The position numbers were made by a program, and so were the translations under genes. The notes below the pieces were generated by a model. The model was not told the DNA's origin, ran no database searches, and worked only from the letters and a program-made list of their open reading frames with translations. Source: Lactuca virosa (lineage: Eukaryota; Streptophyta; Magnoliopsida; Asterales; Asteraceae). Taken from it: a DNA stretch of 64,000 nucleotides. The stretch covers positions 126,468,902-126,532,901 of the forward strand of contig CAKMRJ010005634.1 in NCBI GenBank assembly GCA_928212115.1, in the 5' to 3' direction. Positions 20,564-31,219 of this stretch are shown here, piece by piece. Within the stretch, counting starts at the first letter, position 1, and each line of letters starts with the position of its first letter.

Positions 20564-23500
20564 ATGTCTACTCAAAACAACGCTTCTGGCTCGACCCCTT
20601 CTGGCTCATTCTCACTCATGAACTTGTGTGGGAGGGTGATATTTGATGGGACCAATTTCAATGATTAGATCCGCAACATACGCATGGTCACCGCTACGAG
20701 GACAAAGAGTATGTTCTCGACAAGGAGCTGAAAGAGGTTAACCCAAACACTGCTACTCCCGAGGAAATTGCTGCGTTCGAAACTCATGAAAGGGATGCAA
20801 CGAAGGTTCATTGCATCATGCTCGTAACAATGATCGCCGAACTCCAAAAGTCCTACGAGGACTACTATCCCCACGAGATGCACCAAGATTTGATGGAACG
20901 TTACCATCAAAGTGCCAGGCAGGAGAGGTACGAGATCATTCCCTCGATGATTACTACTAAAATGAAGGACGGAGAGTCTGTCACGGCCCACTTGCAGAAA
21001 ATGAAATAGTTTGTGGACCGTCTGCTAAAGTTGAATGTGAACTTCAACGAGGAGTTGGCCATAGATATCATTCTACACTCGTTACCTCCTTGTTACGACC
21101 AGTTTCGTATGACCTATCATATGAACAAGGAGGAGGTCACTCTGAGTAAGCTTCAAGGCCTGCTAAGGACTGCTGAGAGTAGTCTGAAAGGAAAATCTAC
21201 TGCATATACTCCTACTGCTGCTGCCCCTGTCTTGGCTATTGGGCAAGGAAAGGGAAAGAAAAGGAAGACTCCTTCTAAGAGCCACAAGGGTAAACCCCAT
21301 GATGGATCCTCTTCTAGTGGGACCAAAGCTGGTTCTGCTACCCCCTCTTCCAACCCTAAGGAAGCAGAGTGCTTCTACTGTCACGACAAATGGCATTGGA
21401 AACGAAGCTGCCCGAAGTATCTGGAGGACATAAAGGATGGAAAGATAAAACCATCCTTCGCAGGTATTTATACCATTCAATCTAACAACTCATCACATGC
21501 TATTTCTTGGGTCCTTGATACAGGATGTGGTTTTCACATTTGTTTTGATTTGCAGGGTCTAAGAAGAAGTAGGGACGTGGAGCATGGGAAGATGAACCTG
21601 ATCATGGGGAATAGGAAAGCGTCGCCTGTCACCAAGATTGGAGTTTACTCTTTAGTGCTTAGAAGTGGGTTAGGATTAGATTTAAATGATTGTTGCTACT
21701 CGTCAGAAATGACAAGAAACATTATTTCTTTTCATGGTTTGTACAGATAAGGTTTTAGATTTTCGTTTAATAATGAAATTGGTTCTATTAATGCTTTCTT
21801 GAATGGTACTTTCTATTTTGAAGCATTGCCTTGTAATGAAGTATATGAAACTGTAAATGTTGTAGATAACTTAGGAAATAATGTGTTGCACATCGATTTG
21901 TCCAAAGGTTTGGACAAAGCATGCTTGTGACATTGTCGTTTTGGACATGTCAACAGAAATACATAGCCCAACTCCAAAAGGATGGAGTGTTGGAGTCATT
22001 CGACCTTAGGGACGATGACACATGCGAGTCTTGTTTACTTGGAAAGATGACCAATTCACCCTTCACTGGTACTTGTGAGAGGGATGAGGGTTTATTGGAT
22101 CTCATACATACGAATGTATGTGGACCTTTTAGATCCACCACAAGGAAAGCGACCCGCTTCTATGTGACTTTCACCGATGATTATAGCAGATATGGGTATA
22201 TCTACTTAATCAAGCACAAGTCAAAAACTTTTGAAAAGTTCAAAGAGTTTAAGCAAGAAGTGGAGAATCAGCTGGGCAGGAAAATTAAGATGCTCCGATC
22301 CGATCGAGGTGGTGAGTACCTTAGTATTGAATTCCACGACTACCTTAAGGAATGCAGAATTGTTTCGTAATTGACGCCACCTAGGATACCGTAATTGAAT
22401 GGTGTGGCTGATAGGCGCAATCGAACCTTGTTGGACATGGTTCGTTCCATGATGAATCGAGCTTCGTTACCTATCTCTTTCTAGGGGTACGTCTTAGAGA
22501 CTACCGCCCATGTCCTTAATTTAGTCCCAACTAAGAAGGTTGCCAAAACACCTCACGAGATGTGGACATGGAAAGTTCCCTCGTTGGCACACATCAAGGT
22601 TTGGTGTTGCGAGACTTTCGTAAGATGAGAGACTCACGAAAAACTCGAGCCTCGTAGTGAACGATGTATCTTCATCGACTATCCACATAAGTCATTTGGA
22701 TATCTCTTCTATAGACCGAGTGACAATGTCTTCGTTGCGAGTAGAGGGGTTTTCCGAGAGTGAGAACTCATATGCCAAGAGGATAGTGGGAGGCAAATTG
22801 ATATTGAAGAGCTTCAAGAGTCAAGCGATGAAGGAACCTCTAATACTGGCGCTCAACCCGAGGAGGAAACCCCTGTTGAACTGATTGACGAGTCCCTACC
22901 TCTTAGGCGTTCTAGTGACGTTAGTGTTCCACATGTGTTGTATGGTTTCCATATAACAACTGAAGGTGATACGTTTATTAGTGATAGTACTCTAATAAAT
23001 TTGGATGAACCTAACAACTACAAGGAAGCGCCCGGAGTCTGCAAAATGGAAATAGGCTATGGACAACGAGATTTAGTCCATGTATGACAATCAAGTTTGG
23101 GACTTGGTTGACAATGTGTCAGGTCGTAAGACGGTTGGGTGCAAATGGATCTCCAAGAAGAAGACCGAAATGGATGGGAAAGTGCACACGTATAAGGCGC
23201 GATTGGTTGCGATGGGCTTTACTCAAACTCCCGGAGTTGACTTTGATGAGACCTTCTCACCAGTAGCGAAGATTAAGTCTATAAGGGTTATGCTAGCCAT
23301 AGCTGCGTTTCATGATTATAAAATATGACAGATGGATGTCAAAACCGCTTTCCTTAATGGGAAGTTGGCTGAAGATGTTTACATGAGTCAGCCAAAGGGT
23401 TTTGTCGATGCGAAGCACCCTAAAAGAGTGTGTAAGCTTGAGAAATCCATCTATGGATTGAAACAAGCATCTCGCAGATGGAATCTCTGTTTCGATGAGA

Positions 23501-24554
23501 AAGTCAAAGAGTTTGATTTCTCAAAAAGCGAGGGTGAGTCCTGTGTATATGTTAAAGCCAGTGGGAGTATTGTTAGCTTCCTCGTTTTGTATGTGGATGA
23601 CATACTTCTCATAGGAAACGAAATCCCAACCTTGCAGGAGGTTAAGTCCTGGCTTAGGAAGTGATTCACTATGAGGACCTCGGATAAGTTGCTTATATTC
23701 TAGGGATAAAGATAATGAGAAATAGGAGTAAAAGAGTAATAGGACTTAGTCAAAGCACTTACTTGGATAAAGTGTTAAAACGTTTTAGCATGGAAAATTC
23801 CAAGAAAGGGGAGTTAACAATCCAAAGCAATACCAAACTGAGTAAGACTTAGAGCCCGAGTATCGATGCCGAGATAGCAGAGATGAGCAGGGTACCTTAT
23901 GCTTCCGCAGTTGGCTTAATCATGTATGCTATGACATGTACTCGCCCTGATGTGGCCTTCGCTTTGAGAATGGTCAGCAGATATGAAGGGAATCCTGGTA
24001 GAGTTCATTGGACCGCGGTAAAGAACAATCTTAAGTACCTATGGAGGACTAAGGACTTGTTTCTTATCCTCAGTGGGAGTGATGACTTATGCGAGGGTAT
24101 AACGACGCTAGTTTTCAGACTGACCGGGATAATTTCCGATCTCAGTCGGGCTGGGTCTTTACCTTAAATGGAGGAGCAGGAGACTGTAGCTGAATCAACG
24201 TGCGAATCAGAGTACATAGCAGCGAGCGAAGCGTCGAAGGAGGCAATATGGCTAAAGAACTTCATCGGATACCTTGGAGTTGTACTTGCCAGAAAGGAGC
24301 CTATGGAGATTTTATGCGATAACGAAGGTGCGGTTGCCTTGACCAAGGAGCCAAGGGATCATGGCAGATCCAGGCATATCGACAGAAAATATCATTTCAC
24401 TAAACATCGGGTAGAATAGGGACTCCTCGTAGTAAAGAGGGTATCGTCAGAGGATAACCCAACATATCCCCTTACGAAGGGACTGAGTAGGGTTAAACAC
24501 TTGCAGCACGCTAGGAGCATTGGACTGAAGGACGATATTAGTTTTAGTGATTAG
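20564..24554 (+). pseudogene. Copia 1 gag-pol polyprotein, broken
   Basis: The frame opens at ATG 20564 (MSTQNNASGS...) and is broken by an in-frame TAG near 20667, a shift soon after, and many later stops. Recognisable parts in order: gag with a zinc knuckle at about 21370-21411 (CFYCHDKWHWKRSC, where Trp replaces the usual Gly); protease LDTGCG near 21514; integrase with FTDDYSRYG and RSDRGGEY (about 22170-22320); reverse transcriptase with MDVKTAFLNG and YVDD at 23589-23600; RNase H with CESEY and CDNEGAVALT (about 24200-24340); tail ARSIGLKDDI. The knuckle change and the number of lesions show it is dead. The closest relative in the window is Copia E. Confidence 0.93.
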
Positions 24555-25407
24555 ATAGCTTTTAGAAACTTGTAATAAATAAATTGTAATTGACATTTTG
24601 ATGATTAAATAAAGGTGTTTTATTTATAAGTAATGTTACTGTCTTGTGTCAATTATTTACTATTGTTTCACTTTGCATGTTTTGACTTCCTAAATAATAA
24701 GATTATTTAAACTATCCACAATCGATCATACGTTGGAAGTAAGTAAGAAAGAAGACTGTCATGATTTGGCTTGTAGATTGTCTAAGTGTTTAGACATAGC
24801 AAAAGTTTGGTGCAACGTTCATGAGTGCTTATGAAATATGATTTGAGTGTTGGATTAAACCCGCACTCACATGAATCACTTCATGGAATTAATCATGAGT
24901 GATTGTGAAATGATAATATCATATAAGTCTTTAAACCTAGATATATGAGTTGTTGTTTACGATTCGGTTTTTCATTAATAATGTGTAAACGTATCAGTAA
25001 CTTGATGTTATAAAACGCATTGTTGTGTACGATTTGATGAGTAAATAGTACAAACATATAAGTCGAAGTTTATCTGTTCCTTTTATTCTACGAGGTTAAA
25101 AGCGACATCTGGGCCCCTCGATGATTTTGTTTTGACTTATGTGTCGGGCCCGGTCAGGATTGAGTTGATGTGTTCAATTAAGTTCTATGTCAGACAAATC
25201 AGAGATCGAGAAACAAACTGTTGGACAATAAGTATGACTATGTTCCATGTGATTGTCCGCACGACATCTTAAGAACGGAGGACTATACGATCCCTTATTT
25301 AAAGGACGTGTCAGAGTTCGACAACAACTTTTGAGAGCTATGATTGCTAATCAGATTTTGAAGTCGTAATTGCATTTATAGTTATTAGACTTATCCAAGT
25401 CGGAGAC
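24555..25407 (+). other. 3' untranslated region of Copia 1
   Basis: Non-coding stretch between pol and the 3' LTR, with the purine-rich 'aagtcggagac' just before the LTR. Its reverse complement aligns well with 51940-52800 of Copia E. Confidence 0.8.
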
Positions 25408-26195
25408 TGTTGGATTTGGTGTCTAAGCCCATAACTATATTTGGTATGTACTTGACCCGGTTGCAGCATGCTCCTTTTGGATTGCCTTCACCAGAGCAAC
25501 TTGACTGGATGAATAATGGAGAAATAGGTTATTATGGTTTATTAATATATTATATGAATAATATATTAAAAGAGAAATCATATTATTTAATTAACACCGG
25601 TCAAAAATTATTTAGAATTGATTTTGTGGTGAAAAGAGGTTAACTGAATTAAAGGGACCGAAGTTGTAATTACAAGATAATTGCATAATGGGCTGAGGAA
25701 CCCTTTGGAAGGGGTTGGACGAAATCTTATGGGAGCCCATAAGGATTTCGTCCAAGCGGCTTGGTTCTAGAAGATTCTTGTGGGCTGCTTAGAGCCTAAG
25801 CAACCGGATGAGGTCTTTGACTGAAACCCTAATTCCTCACCTATATAAAGGACCCTAGGCCTCACAATTTCGACTACCACTTGAACCCTAGAGATCATAG
25901 ATCCGATTTTGAGCCTTCCCCCTCTCTCTCCAAGATCATCCAATTGCTTTGGTGTTTGTGATTCATTAGAGGCATCGCATTTGAGGTGCTAGGTTCTCAA
26001 AAGCTCAAGATCTTCAAGCTACAATCAAAGGTAACATTCTTACTAGTTTAATTATGTTGATTTTGATTTTTATAATATGCTAGATTAGGGTTTGGAAGTC
26101 TTGGACATTATTGCATGTTCAATTAGAAAAACTAGATCCAAGCATTAGGGTTTGCATGTGCACCATAGGATTGATGTAATGCTCATAACCCAATA
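25408..26195 (+). repeat. 3' LTR of Copia 1
   Basis: 788 bp, same ends as the 5' LTR, followed by the GATAT duplication. Confidence 0.93.
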
Positions 26196-26544
26196 GATAT
26201 AATTTCACATATTTATTTAAATCAATGATTATAATTTTATATAAATAAAAAAATATATCCTAATTAATAATTTATTTAAAGTAATTTATTAAAATAACTG
26301 ATTAATAATGTTGAGTTTTACTATGAAAGTTTAATTAATTTTTTTAACCGTGGTTCCCACGAGTTATAAACTAGTTATTTATATATGAGGATGAAGTATG
26401 AACAATTGAATGTTTTAATTTCGTGATTATCGCTTTTGTTTTTTTCATACTATATTTTTTAGAATTATCGAAAAAATGGATTTTTTAACTATATGAATAT
26501 CTATCGAGCTCTATATATTTTTACCCGAACCTCGGAGCATTATG

Positions 26545-26790
26545 GATTTTGTTACTTAGTCTATGAAATTTATTGTTTTTATTTTAGTTTCTTAACAAAC
26601 ATGAGAATGTTGTGATCATCTTTTTTTATGTTATTTTTTACTAAGAAAATGAAGTATAAACAATTGAACGTTTTAATTTTGTGATTATTGGTTTGTTTTT
26701 TTTATATTTCCTAGAATTACTAAAAAAGTGGTTTTTTTACCAAACGAATATCTATCGAGTTCTATATACATGACCGATATATCTTTACCC
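26545..26790. repeat. Empty-site paralogue of the Helitron target
   Basis: It matches 18045-18122 followed directly by 26375-26540, with no Helitron between. The junction reads cttttttta-tgttatttttt here against cttttta-[Helitron]-ttatttatat there. Confidence 0.8.
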
Positions 26791-27099
26791 TAACGTGTGA
26801 TTAGGCAGGGCGAGGATGGGGTGGAGTTTGGGAGTTTGGCTGCGGGGATGGGGATTGCAATCCTCACCGACATCACTTCTATTTCATCATTAGGCAGGAG
26901 GGTCGAACATCGAAGGAAAGCGAAGAAACTACGCTGTGTTCACACCCTAGTCTTTATTTTTCTTTTTATATCATTTATAATAAAAAACAGACTAACGCTA
27001 AACCCATCAAAGTACATCGAACCAACTACATGTCTCAAGCCATGCAAGCCCACGAAGCTATAAAAGGAAGAAAGACACAAATCAATGCCTAGGAAATAA
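26791..27099. other. Unassigned stretch
   Basis: A G-rich segment (gggcgaggatggggtgga...) opens an 88-codon plus-strand frame at 26797 that matches nothing I know and whose second half is AT-rich. I cannot support a gene. Confidence 0.4.
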
Positions 27100-28545
27100 A
27101 CACTTTTTACCTCACTCATAGAATAATACCAAAAACCGTTATTACTTGGAACCATCTTGGGTGATACTCTTGACCTTATTGGGTTTTATATTTAAAAAAT
27201 AGTCTCCAGCTACGAGTTTAGCAAGGTTGTTAATATCCCGATTTTGATCTTAAGATCTTACGATTATAAGATCCCACACATGAAAAACGATCCCGATCAC
27301 ACTACGATCTCGATCTCACCTCTTAAGTTTTATTATATAGTCGAGTATCAAAAGTTCGTCTATTGAACTTGAAATCGAGCATCACAAGTTGCAAAAAGTC
27401 TTGTAGAGCATCATCATTTCATCGATTCATCTTGAATTAAGCAGATCACACTCATAGTATCCCATTTATGTTCTTATATCTTTATTTGTACATGATCAAA
27501 ATAATCTTTTTTCGAATTAAGTTGTTTTCTTCTTAATTTTATTGTATGTAACAACCAAAATTATGGTTCATGCTTAGGAAGTTAAAGTGGATTCCACAAT
27601 ATATGTCTTAATCAACATCAAATTATAATGTATACTTCACACCGACCTTCTTGCGAGAAAATTTGAATATGATTTCATTTTAGTAGGATATTTTGACCCC
27701 GATCCGATGTTATGATCACAATCTTGCAAAATGTAAAACAGTCCTTAGTAAAATCTAGATCTTGACAACCTTGAGTTTAGCAACAAAAGAATTTTAAAGA
27801 ATATCATAAACACTAGTTTAATTTCCTAAACCAAGGATCATCATGCAAGACATGGAAAGATTAAAACTAACCACAGAAAGAAAAGATTACAACCTTTGAA
27901 GTCTTTGATTCTCATAGGAGATTGGAAGTTGATGTTGTTTGGCAAAAGACTGCAAATAGAGGAACTCTATGTGTATCTAGCTCCAAAGCCAAAGAGAGGA
28001 GAAGGAAAGAGCTCCTAGAGCTCTCGACTTTTATTGAGAAAAAGAAAGAGAAGAAGTAGAAAAACTAGCTCCAAAGTCTTGTTATCATTCTATTTATATA
28101 CTTACATGCATGCAAGAAGGACCATACATCTTAATAAATGAAAGCATGGTGAAAATAAAAAGCATGGTGGTGTAAGAATTTGCTTCACAAGTAACACTCA
28201 CCCATGTATGGGGACCCATAATTTTGACTAGCAAGAGTCAAAGTTAGTTGGTCTTTTATTCCATCTTATTTATGTAATATATATAACATATGAACTCCAA
28301 CTAGTCCAAAATGTTGTACACAACTTATTTAATTATATCGTATGAATAACTAGTTGTTTTTCTCTCTAAGAAAATATTATTTCCACAAATAATAATTTCC
28401 AAATTAATTACAAATGTTGATAATATTTATTAATAATCAAATTCTAGTAAATAATCAATAAGTGATAACTTGCTATAAGGTGCAACCCAATATGAACATA
28501 TGTTATTAGCAAATTTCATTCTATAATGAATCTTATGCATATAGA
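27100..28545 (-). mobile_element. Copia-like LTR remnant
   Basis: Read on the minus strand, 'gtgcaagtggaagatt' near 28550 resembles a Copia polypurine tract. It is followed by an AT-rich promoter-like stretch with a TATA string (complement near 28090), a CT-rich leader and a long tail, as in an LTR. No matching second LTR is visible, so this is a truncated or diverged copy. The MITE at 27223-27772 interrupts it. Confidence 0.4.
27223..27772. mobile_element. Mutator-type MITE
   Basis: A 550-bp element bounded by GAGTTTAGC at 27214-27222 and 27773-27781, an exact 9-base duplication. Inverted ends start AAGGTTGT and stay similar for about 24 bp (AAGGTTGTTAATATC against AAGGTTGTCAAGATC). No coding frame. 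Confidence 0.85.
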
Positions 28546-29239
28546 TCTCTTAATCTTCCACTTGCACAAGACTCATCATAGATTTATATAGATACTGGTG
28601 AACGTCTAACAACATTTCACTACCCCCAATAACACATGATGAAAATGCCATTCATCAACATCCAATTCCCAAAAGCTCAATGCTACAATTGGTGTATAAT
28701 GTAAGTTTATTAGTTATCCCTTTGTTAGAGACATCATGTTGAACATGAGATTTGGATCACAGTCAATCTTATTTGGTGATAAATTTTGGGTAACGCGTAT
28801 TAGATGTCTAACTCTCAACACATAAAGAGAAACAAATCACATCTTGACTATATATGCTTCTTGATTAGTCCACACCATGCCTAATAATAGTCTATATAAC
28901 TGCCTAGTCAGAGAACAACATTTGGCCATATCAAAGCATACATTCCCTATACTTCAGTCCTAATATGTATCTCATACAATTATGTAAAATTCCCGACTAG
29001 GTCCCGATTAGTCCCAGTCACTACCCAACCGATTAGAAGGCACCTAGCGATTAATCATTGCCTATAAAATGAACGAAACAGTACCAGGCAATTAAATTTT
29101 AACACTTTGAAGAAGTTCTATCTCAATAGAAACTATTTGAGGAATGATTAGTGTTGTATTAATCATATTAACGTATTTTTTTAATGATATTATTGGTATT
29201 TACGAACTTTGTTATTATATATATATATATATATATATA

Positions 29240-29282
<43 letters not shown>

Positions 29283-30343
29283 CAACAAATTAGCAATTTT
29301 GGGTTCCCGCCTAATCCCCGCCTAACTGATTAATCCTTTAACTCGAGTCTACTGACTAGCTGAGAACAAACATTTTTTACAACCTTGATCTTAGGTATTA
29401 AGGATACAAAGATAGTACCTTTGTCAAAAATCATTTATGATAGCGATCCATGAAGTGATCTTGATGCGGGTCATGTCTAATACTTGTTCTCTGAAAAATA
29501 TCTATAAATCTTGGTTGTAACCTTTTCCCTACTTTCATCTTATGATGATCAACTAATCCAATTCATATTAGTCTTACTTCATAATTATTCCCAAAATTAA
29601 GACCAACTATGAACTTTTAGAATTATATTATTCACGGATTAAACATGTTTATATAGAACACAACAAGTATTAGTATGAAGATCATACCCCAATATATTAA
29701 AACAATATAATAGTTGTTGTCACAATGTTCCAATATCCAAATACTATATCCAAATCAAATCCCATGTTCTATAATAACAATGTCCTATAACTTAAGCATG
29801 ACCTTTCATGCTTAGCTTAAAGGAAGGACTTTATTAATTGATCTGACTAAATTTAATTTGTGTGAATTCTACGAATACAATCATCTACATATTTGACTTT
29901 ATTCTAAGTATAGTTAAATATCATGGAGAATATTGTTGGTGTTCTGATGTGACTTAGAGGACTTAGCTTGATTAAGTACACTCTTGAAGTAACCAAAGAT
30001 TTTCAGATGATCCTTGACATGAAGGACTCAACCTAGTTTTTAATAAACGCATTCATCCAATCATATTAGATTGCTTCTTCTGAAGTAGCAGTGTATGTTG
30101 GGTGACAAAAAAAAAAGTTAAGAGCTTCGTACAAATATCAAACAAGTTTCGGCAAACTCAAGGAAATAAAACTTATGAAAAACATAAATAAAAAGGAACA
30201 CATTATTTAACGTGGTTTGGTCAAGGTGACATACGTCCACGGGTAAATGTATGTGTGTGTGAGAGAGAGAGAGAGAGTGAGTGAGTGTGAGAGAGAGAGA
30301 GAGAGAGTATTTTATTAACTTTCTGGAACTATTACAAGCACTC
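28546..30343. other. Decayed repeat-rich DNA
   Basis: Probably the 3' interior of the minus-strand Copia-like remnant and further unassigned repeats. It contains a TA microsatellite at about 29216-29279 and a GA/GT microsatellite at about 30247-30308. The string 'aacgtggtttggtcaaggt' near 30210 is of a kind common in plant repeats. No gene seen. Confidence 0.45.
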
Positions 30344-31219
30344 TGTAACATCTGATTCAAGGTATTTTTCATTTTGACCCTTTATGTGTAATTAGTTTGC
30401 AAATTTGGTCCCCAGGGGCATTATTGCCATTTTTGGGAAAAATGTGAGTACGCTGGGCGTACCTCTAGTACGCACAACATACATAATCAAGGGACAAACC
30501 CAAATTTTAGGGTTTGGACCCAATTTAAGCAACCTTATGTCCCAAGGTTCTCTCATTTTACAGCCTCCATTGCCCTTTTGAGCCTCATTTCGAAACCCTA
30601 ACTCATCTAGAGATATTTGAACCCTTTGTGTGTTTTTGGTAAACCTTGAAGAAAAATAAACATGGAGAAGGAGCATTAATCAAGGAGGAGCTGGTAGATC
30701 CAGATTCCACTCATCATTTCCAGCTCCATAAAGGTATAAAACTTGGACCTTGCTCATTCTATGCTTAGATCTAGTTGCTGTGGAGTTTTGGACACTTTTT
30801 GGTCCCATGAATGAGATCTAGTAGGATTCTTCCACTCCAGAAGTTAGGAATTGCTCCTCTTGATGTTTCTGAGATCCCTAGTCCATAAAGTTAGCATCTT
30901 GATGGTTGAGGACCAACCATGCATGTGTATATGTCCATTTGGTGAAAGTAGGATGCTAAATCTAAGGTTTGAGTTCATTTGAGTCATGCAAAGGCTCCAA
31001 GGTAGTGACTTTATGGATTAAGACGTTCCCCGAGGTTTGGATCTGAAATATGGAAGTTTGGTAGTAAGCATAAAGTGCTTAATGGGAAAAAGGCTTAATG
31101 GGTGCGTACGTTGGGCGTACGCAAGCGTATGCTGCGCGTACGTGTTTGGATCCCGGACTCCGTGAAGCAACCTAGTACGTCGGGCGTACAAGGGGTACGC
31201 TTAGCGTACTGAACCAATT
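30344..31219 (+). mobile_element. LTR of gypsy-type element B, first part
   Basis: Begins TGTAACATCTG and has the G-type LTR layout: a palindrome pair, then ttagggtttgg and an AATTTAAG promoter-like string (near 30520), then more palindrome pairs. The palindrome here is GTACGCTGGGCGTAC. It breaks off at 31219, where element A starts, and resumes at 40086. Confidence 0.75.

Larger units (their letters stand above)
18328..26195 (+). mobile_element. Copia-type LTR retrotransposon 1, decayed
   Basis: Two LTRs (18328-19118 and 25408-26195) flank a pol-bearing interior, with the five-base duplication GATAT at 18323-18327 and 26196-26200. The order protease, integrase, reverse transcriptase, RNase H is the Copia order. 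Both LTRs end CCAATA rather than the usual CCAACA. LTR copies differ at a noticeable fraction of sites by eye, so it is not a young insertion. It lies inside the Helitron. Confidence 0.95.
18123..26374 (+). mobile_element. Non-autonomous Helitron, split by a Copia element
   Basis: The 5' end is TCTCCTCTTCTAATAAAAT preceded by A; the 3' end has a hairpin, CCGTGG-TTC-CCACG(A)G at about 26348-26363, then ends CTAG before T. This fits Helitron insertion between A and T with no duplication. Without the nested Copia element and its duplicated target, it is about 379 bp, and it encodes nothing. The paralogue at 26545-26790 reads straight through the insertion point. Confidence 0.8.

Noticed and set aside
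20665..20991. 108-codon minus-strand frame and similar ones opposite Copia coding sequence (53899-54381, 56030-56230)
   Set aside because: Shadow frames of gag and pol on the other strand.
26797..27063. 88-codon frame starting MIRQGEDGVEF
   Set aside because: No recognisable family, no splice context, and the second half is AT-rich low-complexity sequence.
28983..29390. Possible Mutator-type element with TGTAAAA ends and CCGATTAG/CCGCCTAA blocks
   Set aside because: No matching 8-10 base target duplication and weak ends; left as unassigned repeat DNA.
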